A stretch of DNA of 64,000 nt from Oscheius onirici (GCA_932521025.1 OW051469.1:9312398-9376397), one strand, 5' to 3'. Shown: positions 32,321 to 43,373, counted from the stretch's first letter. The notes: generated by a model from the letters alone, not told the origin. Translations and numbers: made by a program.

Positions 32321-32676
32321 ATGAACGTCTTTCTTCTTCTCCTGTGTCTCATTCCCCTAATCGACGGTAACTTTCCAGAAATTTTTAACAGCCAATTTTC
32401 AAGGCCAGCAATCTCTCGGTCGACATATAGTCGGTGTCTGGGCCGGCAACTTCATCAACTGTTACAAGAAGAGTGACGTAGGTTGTCTGGAAAAGCTGTA
32501 TCACGAAAACGCCTGGCTTCACGTCTGGGAGGTCAAAAAGCAGAAGTTGTCAGAGTACAAGGGAAGTACCGGTAGGTACCCTTACCTTTCTGTTCCAAAA
32601 TTAACCAGACGTCGTTGGCTTTTTCAAGAGCACACCGCTCGGAACGACAATGAGGCCCAGATCAACGTCGATGTGA
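32321..32676 (+). pseudogene. Secreted NTF2-like protein, 5' half, frame closes early
   Basis: Exon 1 (32321 to about 32366) encodes the signal peptide MNVFLLLLCLIPLI. The following exon carries LYHENAWLHVWEVKKQKLSEY, clearly like the proteins at 42.1 and 42.9 kb (HVWE-x-K-K/N-x-KL-x-x-Y). Removing a 37 nt intron after the codons for GST gives DVVGFFKS, the family's next block (compare EVANFYKS), but the frame then stops at 32674-32676. If the 37 nt are kept, the frame instead runs into an F-box-like ORF. A candidate 3' half of the gene lies at about 33.28-33.78 kb. I cannot tell a disrupted gene from a complex splice pattern. Confidence 0.45.
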
Positions 32677-32711
32677 GGACTGAGGATGGAGTCCTTGAGC
32701 AGAGACACAAG

Positions 32712-33253
32712 ATGCTGAAGATCCTCCAGATGCCTGAAGTGTTCTCCGGCGTGCTCAAGTACAGCTCTCCTTCGACTCTTCAGAACCTGAGCTTGATGTC
32801 CAAGGCTGTCCACAAGAGAGTCATGGGAGAGACGAAGATGGTCCGCCACCGGAAGAAGAAGCGCTATGAACTTCTCTTCAACTTTGTGAGTTATTTTTTT
32901 TTAATTTTGCGAGAGTGTGGCAGAAGGCTCTGGTAGAGTTGAAAGCAGTTTGGTCTACTTACAAAAATGTGTCTCCAACAAACTGTTTTCAGCTGAGATC
33001 ATATAACATCCGAAGTCCAAAATGGAAGATGGTGCCGTTGACATACCTTACCAGTAACCACTTCAAACTGCCCAACCTCTACATCAGTTTCTCCAACTGG
33101 TTCAAAGGCGTCTTCGAGCACTACGGCTACAAATTTCTGGAGGGACTGGAAAGGGACACGGAAGATCTCCATAGCTTGTCCAAGAAGATGGTTCTGAGTG
33201 TCGGCTCTGGTGGCCGTCTCTCATCTTTCATGGAGAGCCCTCGCACGACGTGA
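32712..33253 (+). CDS. F-box-like protein, possibly damaged
   Basis: Exon 32712-32885 begins MLKILQMPEVFSGVLKYSSP and continues STLQNLSLMSKAVHKRVMGE, the hydrophobic pattern of an F-box (compare LPxEVLxxILxxLxPxxLxxxxxVSKxF). It splices at GTGAGT to 32993-33253, which ends at a TGA after KMVLSVGSGGRLSSF. The frame is open upstream to 32547 and continuous with an NTF2-like exon. After 33225 another frame (SHDVILRLAKAKVKTG) looks more protein-like, hinting at a frameshift. F-box proteins are SCF ubiquitin-ligase substrate adaptors and form fast-evolving families in nematodes. The F-box call is by pattern only. Confidence 0.4.
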
Positions 33254-33280
33254 TCCTCCGTCTGGCGAAGGCCAAAGTGA

Positions 33281-33784
33281 AGACGGGGAGATGCCGGCCT
33301 CCGTGAGATCGTCAAGGCGTGGGCGACGACGGGAGATGCCGGCCTCAAAAAGCACGAGTACATCGTCAGCGGCGTCCGTGAGATTCCCGTTACTCGTCCT
33401 GTTTTCCAACGTGCTCTGAGTAGCAACTTTGTGACGGTTCTCAAAAAAAAGGAAAAAAAGGTAAACATGATGGGGATTGAACTTGATCACTTTTGCTCAG
33501 CAGCCTAACCTCTAACCGACTGCTCCATGCGGGAAAGGTTTGGTGGCCGCCTCGATCGAACCTATAAATTTGGTCAATAGGCATTAACATGGCGATAATA
33601 AGAACGCAGTTGAGGCTCGCATCATTAAACTGTCTCTCTGCCACTTCACTGATTCTATTTGCCAGATGGAACAGTCGCCAGCTGGACGGTTACCTCGGGA
33701 TCGCGCAAGATCAAAGTCAGTCATCAGTGGAAGATGAAGGACAGAGAACTGACCCGTATCTTCAGCGTCGAAGCCCTGGACTAG
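33281..33784 (+). pseudogene. NTF2-like 3' exons, orphan half gene
   Basis: A protein-like segment at about 33281-33386 (DAGLREIVKAWATTGDAGLK, then KHEYIVSGV) splices at a good GTGAGA donor, phase 1, to 33666-33784. That exon reads HGTVASWTVTSGSRKIKVSH and ends RIFSVEALD-stop. The strand-rich pattern ending in a KI/RIF strand is typical of the C-terminal half of NTF2/SnoaL folds. A 16 bp direct repeat, GGGAGATGCCGGCCTC (33284 and 33331), sits inside the first exon. No start or signal peptide is linked to it. The F-box-like ORF separates it from the NTF2-like 5' half. Confidence 0.4.
33485..33560 (-). repeat. tRNA-like relic
   Basis: On the - strand it reads GGAGCAGTCGGTTAGAGGTTAGG, a D-arm/A-box-like stretch, then about 25 nt later AAGTTCAATCCCC, B-box/T-loop-like. 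No acceptor stem pairs, so it is not a functional tRNA. Similar pieces occur at 40.2, 49.5 and 54.9 kb. Confidence 0.5.
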
Positions 33785-34060
33785 AAGGAGCACTGAAAAT
33801 GGAAGATTTTGATGAAGGCGCAATAAATGACTTTCTCTTCTTTCTTTCTCTGACCCAAGGAGACACAATATGTTCGTTTATTCAGTAAAATGCAGATTCT
33901 GTATTATGCAATAGTGACAAAGTTCTCTCTCTATCTTTAGGGCAAGAATAGCTCGAAAATCACAATTTGTTCGAAAAATTGGCGGAAAGTTCGTTGGCCG
34001 AAGACAGGCACCAGAAAATTGATAAATGGAAAAATATGTACAACAGTTTGAGAGACAGAT

Positions 34061-37000
34061 TCAAAGAGCGCTTTTTGCCGTGGCTGCTCGCATCTGAATG
34101 TCACTGATGACATTCAGAACCGTCTCGTCCATCGGGTTATCAAACTCCTCGTTGAACTCGTCGCGCATTGTCGTTACTCGGAATCTGAGAGAAGTTTCTC
34201 GAAGAAAATGTATTGAACTTACAGAGTGACAATGTCGGCATGTTTTCCATCGACGGCAATGTCTAGAGGATTTACTCCGTTGGCATTCTTTAGAGATTTG
34301 TCAGCGCCACGTTTCAGTAGCTGACAGACTTGGCTGGAAATTGGATCAGTTGTACTATTTGTCTGTCTCTCTGCCCCTCAGTCTTTCGGTCCCCTAGAGT
34401 CTCTGTCCCTCTGTCTCTCTCTGACACTCAGTCTCTCAGTTCCTCTGTCTCTCTGACTCTATGTCTCTCTGTCCCCCCACTCCTTCAGTCCTCGAGACTC
34501 TCGATCTTTCTCTGACTCTCAGTCTTTTATTGTCAGTTCCTTTGTCCCTCTGACTCTCAGTCTCTCAGTCTTTCAGTTCCCCAGACTCTCTGTCTCTCTG
34601 TCCCCCAGTCTCTGTCTCTCACTCTGTGACTCACAGTGTATTCCCTTCCAGAGCAGCTAAATGAAGAGGAGTGTTCAATCTCTCATCCAGCACGTTGATC
34701 TTCGCCCCGTTGAGAAGAAGAAACTCCACAGCAGCCGTCTGTCCCTAAAAATGTTCTAATAACACTTCCTCTCTAAAATCCTACATTCTGAACAGCCAGA
34801 TGCAGCGCAGTACTTCCACAATGCACTCCATTGATATCAAATCCTCGGGCCAGTGCCTGTAAAAGGACCAAAATGTCTCCAGTTCTCGAAGCTTCGGCAA
34901 TATTTGGCCAGGCAGGATCCTCGTATTGTGCGGCAGCAATATTCGGATCAGATCCACAAGAAGAGAGTCTTTTGTTGGCCGACGCATGTTCAGGAGTTCT
35001 GTCACTGAGACAGCCCAAATTCGCATCTTTCACATCGACGTAGGAAGAAGATCGATTGACAGAAACTGTCGAGGACTTGGCCTTCAGAAGAAGATGTTCC
35101 TGTCGGGCATGGGCTTCCTGTCTGGCTCTCTCATTTTGCGGCACGGTGAACCGTTTCTCCGCGTATTTGGCCTTGATCCAGGCTTCACGAGCCGGCCTGG
35201 TCGAGAGCTCAGTGCATTCCGGAGGAATGATATTCGTCTCTGGCAGGTAAGCCAAGTAAACTGAGTTTACCTAAAGTTTAGATGAGGAAAAAGAAGAAAA
35301 ATCCCTACCTGCTTATTTCCCAGACAGACGAGAAGATCACGAAGCTCCGAGTCAATTGAATCCATTGTGAGTGAACGGACTTTCGAGACTTGTACTCCCA
35401 TGTTGCGATGAGCTCCGGCGCAGTCGATACAAAGGACAACTCCGAGATTTATACTGACCCATTTGGGATCGAGGCGTCCGCAGTCGGCACAGCGGTCATT
35501 CCCGGGAACTCGTCTGAAAACTGAGGTTGGTTCAGATCATCTACCTGTCTCTCAGTCTCTCAGTTTTCCTGTCTGTCCAAGCATGGCAAACCCGGCCCGG
35601 AATCAGGGCAGATGCCAACTTTGCGGCGGGCTAAAAAAATTCATTTCGCATTTATTTCTGATTTTTCTTGTCTAAAAATACTTTGTAGGGTAAGATTTAA
35701 TTATGGCATTAAAATAATTACGAGAAAACAGAAAACTGACAACGAAAATGGAATAATCCTCGGTTTTTCCAAGAATTTCGTTGAAAATTTTCGATTTCTT
35801 CTCTTTTCGTTGTCAGTTTTCTATTTTCTTGTAATTTTTTGACAGAATAATTAGATTTTACCCTACAAAGTATTTATACTCAAGAAGAATTAGAAATAAA
35901 TGGGAAATTATCTTTTTTAGCCCGCCGCAAAAGTTGACCCTGGTTGGAGCTGACCTGATTCCGGGCCAGGTTTGCCATGCCTGCTGTCTTTCTCCGTCTC
36001 TCAGTCTCTCAGTCCCTTACCTGATCTGTTCATAGACTGAGCTCGTCTCATTCTGAGACGACTTGCTACTGGCACTTTCGATAGTCGCATCTGTTCTCGA
36101 AGAAGAAGGCTTCGGAGCGACGTCGTCACTCTCATGAAGAGCCAAAATGGTCCTCTGCAATGCTCTCATCCAGTCATTGCACAAGGATTCCGAGTCAGCT
36201 TGAAGAAGATGGGTTCTGGTCGGTGTGACGAGTTCAAAGCAGCCGACACGATCGACAGAAGGAGGTGCGGGACGAACGAGACAGAGCTTCAGATTCTCTT
36301 CCATGACTGTCGGCTGTTCCAGTTCAGCTGAGCGGTGAGAGTAGAGCTAAAATATTTGTTTGGCAAATTTTGGGCAAAATTGATTATAAAAATATTTACC
36401 AGTTTATTGTCCCTGATCTGAAACCATCTCCTGTTCCAAGTTTTGAAGGCATTCGAAGATCTCTTCATCAGATAGCCTTCCATCATGACGTCAGGGTCTG
36501 GAGACATTCCGGACGGATGTTGGAACATTTCCTGCAAAAATTAACAATAGAGCTGTCTAACTGTGGCAGCCACAACCCATGGAATCTCGCACGGAACCCA
36601 CATATGGAAAATCTATGGAAACGGGAGCTGAAATGTCCTGCTTCGTATAAAACTTGCAGCTGGGTTTTCGACGGAACAGTCTTCTTCTTCTTTGCAGTTT
36701 CTTCTCCTCTTGAATTTCTTCCTCTTCGGAGTAGAAATGACTGGTAGGATGGCCGGTAAAATGATCAAAGACGGTAGCATAGGCGGGACTGCTTTTTATG
36801 GAGCTCTCTGACTCTCTTCGCACGTATTCTTTCTCAATCGATGGCTCCTTTGATAGAGAGAATTTACGAGGTGACGAAGGACAGGAATCGATGACTTTCT
36901 TCACAGTGATAGCCGGAGAGAGGGACGTTTTCATCACTTCAATCTTCGCCATCCTGGCAGCTTTTTGTTTTGTCAGTTCGGAGACTAATAAGGCAGTCTG

Positions 37001-39981
37001 ATGCTCCATCATGGTCAAGGGGGCATGTACTGTAAACAGTGTATTTTGAGAGACTGAGAGATTGACAGACTGAGAGACACAGAAACAAGGAAAAAGAGAA
37101 ACAGATGAACAGAAAAACTTTGATTAGAGGAATGAGACACAGGAGAAGAAGAAAGACGTTCATTTTCGACGGACTGTCGACTTTGATTTTTTTTGTTTGG
37201 GAGATATTTGGCAGAGAATACAAATGAGGGTGGTTGGTATTGGACAGATCAGGAAATCAGAAGGGAATAGAGAGGAATCTGTTCGTCTCTTTTGTCTCTC
37301 TGTCCAGGCATGACTAACCTGGCCCGGAATCAGGCCAGCTTCGGCCAGGTGCCAACTTTGCGGCTGGCTAAAAAAATTCATTTCGCATTAATTTCTGATT
37401 TTTCTTGTTTAAAAATGCTTTGTAAGGTAAGATCTAATTATGACATCAAAAAATTACAAGAAAACTGACAACGAAAAGAGAAGAAATCGAAAATTTTCAG
37501 GGAAATTCTTGGAAAATCTGAAGATACTTCCATTTTCGTTGTCAGTTTCCTGTTTTCTCGTAATTTTTTTTTGATGTAATAATTAGATCTTACCCTACAA
37601 AGTATTTTTAAACAAGAAAAATTATAAATAAATGTGAAATAATTTTTTTTAGCCCGCCGCAAAGTTGGCACCGAAGCTGGTTCAGGGCCAGGTTTGTAAT
37701 GCCTGGACGGAGAGACAGGAAGAAAGAGAGATATGGGGAAAAAATTCAGAGAGACGAAAAAAGCGATAGAAAATGGAACGAACTGGCTAGCGAAAGGGGG
37801 GCTCAATGACACTGATAACAGTTCAGGTCAGTCAATGCAATCGAAAGACTGACTAGGATTTGTACAGAGCTGCGTGCAAAAGTAAACAAAGGGTGCTAAT
37901 AATGACCGCTGAAAGTGTCAGTATTAAAGTACAGAATGGCTTGTTTTCGCGACAATTTCGCAATTTTGTACGAAGGAGGTGTTTGAAGAAGAGAAGAGTC
38001 CCCCCAGCTTATAACCCCAGAAATCAACAGTTTATAAATCGATACGGGGATGGGTATAGGCCTCCCAGTTGAGAGGAGAGAGAATGAGTCATCAGTTGAA
38101 AGATTCACGGGGCAATGGTAATTATCGCCTTAAACTAGGAGAGGAAAACAAAACTTTCCAAACCATTTTTGCACGGTGACGAAGGAGAAGAAACAGGGGA
38201 GAGGCAGCGGACAATGGGTGACGCATTCCCCGAAACGGGATTGTTGAAAAAAGCTCAGTGTTTTTGCAGCTGCAATTACATGACTTTTAGTCTGTTTGGA
38301 ATGAAAATTAACTGGCGGATTACGGTAGATTTGTGCGTGTCGTTCTGTGTTCTTATAGCTTTTTTAAGTAAAGAAAAACAAACATAAATATTCGAACAAA
38401 GCAAGAAAAATTCAAAATCAGTCTCTTGAAATTTAAGGAACGGCTCTGTCATTTCCCAAGCCACAGTTAGACAACTAGACAGGCCGTAGTTAAGTGGCCA
38501 GAAACTGACCGGGAGAAAATGTCTTTTTTTGTGAATAATTTTCCGTGCGAGATCCATTAACTTTTTGCATTTTACTTACCTTTGGAACCCGTGAATGAAT
38601 ATCCTGCATCTTCCTCTCAATATGTTTACTGTTAGCTGCGAGACCGGCTGAAAAATTTTCTGTTCAAATATAAACCAAAAGCATTACTTATTGCATCTGC
38701 CAGTCCGCCATCATCAGAAGCTGTCCACTCATCGAAAACGGCATGTCCACGAGAGAAAAAGGAAGAGGTTTCTTTGACAAACGACCACAGCTGAAAACTT
38801 TAAATTGTTTGTTCTGTCCATATGGATTACCGCGTCGATGATTATGTGATCCTTTCTCGCATGGGCGAGATTAATCTGAGCCACGTAGTCGAGCGAAGTG
38901 TGGGCGAAACAGGTGCCAACCTGAAATGGGTATCAGAAAGCGTGACAGAGAAACAAAGAAACAGACTGAGGGACAGAGAGACAGTGTCAGAGTGGCAGAG
39001 GGACAGAGGAACAGAGAGTCAAAGAGAGACAGAGAGTTGGAGGAACAGAGGGACTGAAGGACAGAGAGTCAGAGGGACAGAGAAACAAAGAGAATGAGAG
39101 TCAGACAGCCTGAGAGACAGAGAGTCAAAGAGACAGGGACAGAGACAGTAAGACTGAGAGTCAGAAGCACAGAGAAAGACAGAAAGTTTGAGAGACATAG
39201 ACAGGTGCAGAAAGACAGAGAGGGACAGAGAGGCAGAGAGACAGAGAATCTGGGAGGCTGGTTATTAGAGACAAAGAGACAAACATTAGAGACAGAGAAA
39301 CAAAAGAACGGATAAAAAAATTAAAACAACCAACCGCTGTAAGTTCGTTCCTATACTCTGCAATTTCTCCCGGTCTCTGTCTCGAAATCGTGGCATTCTT
39401 CTGGAGGGCCTCATCGAGACTGGTCGACATGCTGTCAAAGTGAGCTCGAGATGTGGCCAGTTTGGCCAAATCTTGTTTAATAAACTGATTGAGCTTGTTG
39501 TAAACGACGAGAGTCGACTCGTCGTGGTAGTTTTTAAATAGACTGCAGGTCGAACTATAAGCGTCTGTCAGACCTTGAAAGGAGGACTGGGAGAGAGCAC
39601 TCGTAGAGAAACTCTCGTCCCGGAGCTGGTTCATTGCGACTGTGAATTTACTGTAAATTTTAAAAGTTTTTAAGAGTTTTTCTGTAACGAACTCACTAAA
39701 AAGTCTGCATGTAGTTCTTGCTGAATTCCATCATGGCAGCCAAATGGCGCAGCATCTAAAAATTTCCAAATTGAAAAAAAAAACTTTAAAAAAAATCACC
39801 TCGTTCAACCTATTTTCCAGTCTGTTAAAATAGAGAACATGCTGATGGAGGTTGGCACGAAATCTGGGCGAATCCTTGAAGGAAGTATGAAAAAAATCGC
39901 TAAAAAACTTACTTTTATGGCCTCTTCGATGATAAAAGTGTCCGGAGCTGCTGGCAGACCATTTGACAAGAGTGCCGTCAT
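34061..39981 (-). CDS. cnt-1: ACAP/CNT-1 family Arf GTPase-activating protein (BAR-PH-ArfGAP-ankyrin)
   Basis: Exon 1 is 39913-39981 (MTALLSNGLPAAPDTF); the stop is at 34061-34063 after MRAATAKSAL. BAR domain: exons with DSPRFRANLHQHVLYFNRLE, FDSMSTSLDEALQKNATISR and HTSLDYVAQINLAHARKDHI. PH domain: GYLMKRSSNAFKTWNRRWFQ (about 36430) and LQADSESLCNDWMRAL. ArfGAP: CADCGRLDPKWVSINLGVVL then CIDC, a complete C4 zinc finger, with the catalytic arginine in AHRNMG (about 35310-35510). Ankyrin repeats: GSTALHLAVQNG and NTPLHLAALEGN. The family turns off Arf6 at endosomes and the plasma membrane. A long charged Ser/Arg linker (36555-37029) separates BAR and PH. Introns hold MITEs, GACAGAG repeats and a duplicated piece of an NTF2-like gene. 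Confidence 0.93.
34365..34640. repeat. Degenerate CTCTGTC / CTCAGTC repeat in an ACAP intron
   Basis: Pyrimidine-rich units (CTGTCTCTCTG, CTCAGTCTCTCAG) on the + strand occupy the intron between the last two ankyrin exons. In gene sense this is the same GACAGAG motif seen at 28.0 and 39.0 kb. Confidence 0.8.
35580..35992. mobile_element. MITE-like inverted-repeat element, copy 2, in an ACAP intron
   Basis: Left arm from GCATGGCAAACCCGGCCCGG and GATGCCAACTTTGCGGCGGG. Right arm ends GCCCGCCGCAAAAGTTGACC and TTCCGGGCCAGGTTTGCCATGC. Inner arms include AAAATACTTTGTAGGGTAAGAT and its complement. About 410 bp, non-coding, same family as 31.6 kb. Confidence 0.88.
37118..37300 (-). repeat. Inverted copy of the upstream region and signal-peptide exon of the NTF2-like gene
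   Basis: Read on the - strand, this stretch repeats 32186-32362 almost base for base, including the ATG and MNVFLLLLCLIPLI coding exon, and then diverges (ATCAAAGTTTTTC instead of ATCGACGGTAAC). It adjoins MITE copy 3 exactly as the original adjoins copy 1. It lies in an ACAP intron and has no downstream NTF2-like exon. Confidence 0.88.
37300..37712. mobile_element. MITE-like inverted-repeat element, copy 3, in an ACAP intron
   Basis: Starts CCAGGCATGACTAACCTGGCCC and GGTGCCAACTTTGCGGCTGG; ends CCCGCCGCAAAGTTGGCACC and CAGGGCCAGGTTTGTAATGCC. Inner arms (AAAATGCTTTGTAAGGTAAGATC) match copies 1 and 2. It is contiguous with the duplicated NTF2-like segment at 37118-37300. Confidence 0.88.
38945..39310. 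repeat. Degenerate GACAGAGA repeat in an ACAP intron
   Basis: CAGAGAGACAGAG, GAGAGTCAGAGG and similar units on the + strand fill the intron between two BAR-domain exons. Open frames of 70-90 codons through it are repeat artefacts. Confidence 0.8.
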
Positions 39982-41806
39982 ACAGTTCTCTTGGTTCTGA
40001 AAAAAGTAGCAGCTCTTAGAAAAGTTGAGAATGTGAGTGACGGAGAGAACTAATCTAATTCTGCCGACGGGGAATCGATTCAGAAGAAGAAAGCCAGGGG
40101 AGATGCTATTGTTGTTTTGCGAAGGCAGCAAAACTGTCCAAAACTGCAAAACATTTTTTTGGGGAAAATACATCATAGCGGAAATTGAAGCCCCACGCGC
40201 ATGGCGCAATTGTATGCTGTCCGATTACAAATCTGAATGGTTGAAGTTCGATCCCTCAAAAGTTTTTTTTAAATTTAACACTTAAAAACCTCTAATGAAG
40301 GCCATTTTGCTCAAAATCAGCAGTTTTCAGTCCGACCTAGATTTGCGGGCCAAACTCAAACCGGGTAGCGATAAGCAAATATTTTTGCAATAAGAAAAAA
40401 ACTGAACGGGTCAGAAAATTGTGCGCTCACAGAACAGAGAAAGAGTCAGAGGGTGTTCGTGTCGAAAAACACACAAAGGGTGGACGGGTGATGTCCGTGC
40501 GCCAGGGGGAAAAGGATAGCCAAGGCTCCGATTCTCTTTTAGAAAAAAAACTGGTTCATTAGTCATAGAATTTTTTACGTTAGTCATTTTGTTAGTCATG
40601 AAAAGAGAAAATTTTCTAGACTTCTGAAAGTATGAGAGGAGGGTGCCAAACCAAAGAACAGTACTTTTCACGTGACGCGAACAGTTCAGAAAATCGATTA
40701 TGGGAAGGTATCAAACTTGCACAGTGAAATGGAGAAGGAAATACAAAGTTACTGGACTATGTCAGAGAGTTGAGCTGTTTACAAAAACTGTGTGAGCCGG
40801 GGCGCAAATACTTGACCGAAGACAAAGGAAAAACACTAGATAGGATTACACGTACAATATTGCTGTTAAAAAACTCCTTGGGTATTTTGAAGTGAAGAGT
40901 TTGCGTTCTCGAGTGCATTGCAAATATAAAACACTGATTGTGAATAGCTGTCACCCGTCGAATGGAAAGAAAAAATCTACGATTATATCTTCTCGATAGT
41001 GTTCCAAACGAAGAGAATCGAAGACGAAAAAATATCAATGACACCGTACTCGAATACAAGACGAAAGTATTTGACTGGAAAGTTGCCAACAGTTCAGACA
41101 ATAGTTGGGCAAAAATGGTCGAGGAATGGACGCTGAGACGGACACGCTGGACGGCGTCCATACAGATGGAGAAACATACTGGTATCCCCTACAGATACTT
41201 TTCTGAGTTAGGAATCTAAAGATTAAGGATTAAAGAATAGACAAAAAGCAAAAGTAGTCAATTCCATGAGTAGAAAGAGTCCACTTCGCTGCCTCGAAAC
41301 GCATGTTTGCTCCAAAGAAACCTTCTTTGACATGTTCTGCTTTTTTGTAAAGCTCATCAAAACCTTTCCAATGCATTTTGAAAAATTCAATTATGACCAA
41401 AAATGATCAAGATATGATGGGTTGAAGTTGGGTCAAAATCGGCGAAAGACTTTTCTGAGAAACTGCCGAACTTGGCGTAGTATATAATTGGTGGGCCCTA
41501 GGGCTACGTAGGCGGAATAAAAAATTCTTTTGATAAAAAAATACTATAACTTTTTGAGAACACGAGATTGGAAGCTGAAATATTGAAAGGAATTAGCCCA
41601 AACGTTTTGCAAATCACCCCCAATAGAGCGTTTTCCAATATCTCCTGAAAAATCTTGGCGACCCAAAATATTAATCATGGTTGTGCGACTTGTATAAACT
41701 TTTTCGTAGCACACACACTAAAAATTAGAAAGTGACAGAATTCGGTACATAAATATTTATTCCTGATCAAATCACGTCGAGATGGTAATTTCCAAGTACA
41801 AAGCCC
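39982..41806. other. Region between ACAP and the NTF2-like cluster; one doubtful small ORF
   Basis: A TTTTTTCAG acceptor 20 nt upstream of the ACAP ATG suggests trans-splicing. About 40196-40262 carries a tRNA-like relic (ATGGCGCAATTGTATG ... GAAGTTCGATCCCTC). A single-exon 85-codon + strand ORF at 40962-41219 (start MERKNLRLYLLDSVPNEENR) has sensible composition but no known relative and a longer ORF opposite it. I list it only as possible. Nothing else was identified. Confidence 0.4.
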
Positions 41807-42361
41807 TCACATCGAGATACTAAATTTCTGAATAGTCTTAAACTGCAAAGATCTTACAGATTTCAGAATGATGTAGTATTCTCCCTCCTGGTTTCCCCAC
41901 TCCTGTTTTATTTTAAATTCTCCTTTAGTTTCGTACTCGTGAAAGGGAATGAAATCAAAGGTGCCAAATTTGAAGATTGTCAGCTAAATTATTATTTCAT
42001 TCAATACTGGACCTCAAGCCTGACTTACCTCAATATACATCTTATTGTCTTGCATTTTCTTGAAGAACGGGACAGACAAAAATATTTTTGAAAATGGAAC
42101 TCATACCGCTGGGATTGTTGTACTTTGTCAGCTTCTTTTTTTTGGCTTCCCAGACGTGTATAAAGGCAGAAGAATCGAAGAGACCCGTCACGGCAGCAGC
42201 GTCGTCTTTAGCGACGAAATCGGTAAGATTTTTGGCCCAGTCGGTGCCTCCTTTCATGTACGGACGAATCGCTAAAATATTTTTTTGTCCATGATCACCT
42301 TACCTTCGTTTCCATTGGTAACTTCAAACGAAAGAAGACAGAGAAGAATTAGAACTTTCAT
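41807..42361 (-). pseudogene. Secreted NTF2-like protein, one splice junction out of frame
   Basis: Exon 1 (42304-42361) encodes the signal peptide MKVLILLCLLSFEVTNG. The next exon has FDSSAFIHVWEAKKKKLTKY, the family motif. Later exons read KKMQDNKMYIE (42029-42058), LTIFKFGTFDFIPFHEYETK plus GEYYIILKS (41858-41983) and KFSISM-stop. All are homologous to the intact copy at 42.65-43.37 kb. The junction after YNNPSG does not work: the only AG (TTCTTCAAG) gives a +1 shift and an immediate stop. The position where a family-consistent acceptor is expected has no AG. It is either a mutated acceptor with loss of function or a non-canonical splice. The last intron would be only 30 nt. Confidence 0.5.
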
Positions 42362-42606
42362 TGAGAAAAGAAGAAAAATGTGTAGGAGGAAGCTTTTGGG
42401 CTGAATGGACAGAATACTAATGACTGTCTGCTGATCTCTCGTTTAGCGAGAGAGAGAAATGAAACAGTAAAACAGGAAATGGAGAAAAAAACGTCAAGGC
42501 TTGAGATTGGTTCCAGAGACAGTGCATACTTTCATTGCTAGACTTCTGTTATTACATGATAGTTAATTCTTTGTAGAGAATGGTTCCAGACGGAGTCTGG
42601 AATCTT

Positions 42607-42610
42607 ACTG

Positions 42611-42641
<31 letters not shown>

Positions 42642-42642
42642 C
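42607..42642. repeat. Short CCCTGT array downstream of an NTF2-like gene
   Basis: About five TCCCTG units on the + strand, ending 5 nt before the stop codon (antisense) of the 42647-43373 gene. The same hexamer as the intronic arrays, here in the presumed 3' UTR. Confidence 0.85.
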
Positions 42643-42646
42643 TGTC

Positions 42647-43373
42647 TCAACTGACCGTAGCTTCATTATCCAGCTGCAAAATCATATAAAATTCTCCACT
42701 TTTCGAATTTCCAGTCATAACCAAAGTCAAGCTCCCATGAAATTCCAGTTTATCAAGGTAAAACGTCTCACTGTAGATGTTCCTCTGGAATCTGTTCTCA
42801 CTTCCCAAATTAGTTGAGAAACCTCAATTCTGCTGACAACGCCATCCCTTATGCTTTTGTAGAAGTTAGCTACTTCTTCCGGGCCTTTGTAAGTCGACAG
42901 TTTATTCTTCAGCATTTCCCAAACATGAGTGAATCCCTCCTTGTCGTACAGTCTTTTGAGTGAACCCAGGTTAGCCTTGTCAAAAGCCGCATTGAAGTCC
43001 TGATTCCATTTGTCGGCGATTTTGAAGCCGATGGACTGTTGAGCTGAAAGTTGAATTTGAAAACATTTGTCTAGAAAGTCATACACACATGTGTTTTCCC
43101 TGCGAGACCTATATTTGTTATTCAGCTAGACTTACGCAGCTAAAGCCTTCAGTCTACAGTAACCCGTCTTCCCAGCGAGACCCAATAAGCATGCAAACTG
43201 TAGAATTTTGAACAGACCATATAATATGGATTTGGCTGCGTATTTTTGCTGTGAGTATCAAATTCTAACTTACAGAAGGGTCTCGAAGCGAAAAGCTGAC
43301 TTATGAGTTCATTTTCTGAGCATACCAAAATTGCTGCAAAGTTTAGAAAAATCAGCCAGGCGAGGCGGGCCAT
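42647..43373 (-). CDS. Secreted NTF2-like protein
   Basis: Three exons, 43274-43373, 42823-43043 and 42647-42784, give 152 codons plus stop with correct phases. The N-terminus MARLAWLIFLNFAAILVCSE is a good signal peptide. The body has DKANLGSLKRLYDKEGFTHV, WEMLKNKLSTYKGPEEVANF, YKSIRDGVVSRIE and a strand-rich end with GSLTLVMTGNSKSGEFYMIL. The helix-then-strand pattern and small size suggest an NTF2/SnoaL-type cone fold, of the kind common among nematode secreted proteins. The family assignment is by pattern, the function is unknown, and no catalytic residue can be named. It is the only fully intact member of the cluster besides possibly the 43.5 kb gene. Confidence 0.75.

Noticed and set aside
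40962..41219. 85-codon single-exon ORF between ACAP and the NTF2-like cluster
   Set aside because: Reasonable composition but no relative, no acceptor at the start and a longer ORF on the other strand; not supported as a gene.
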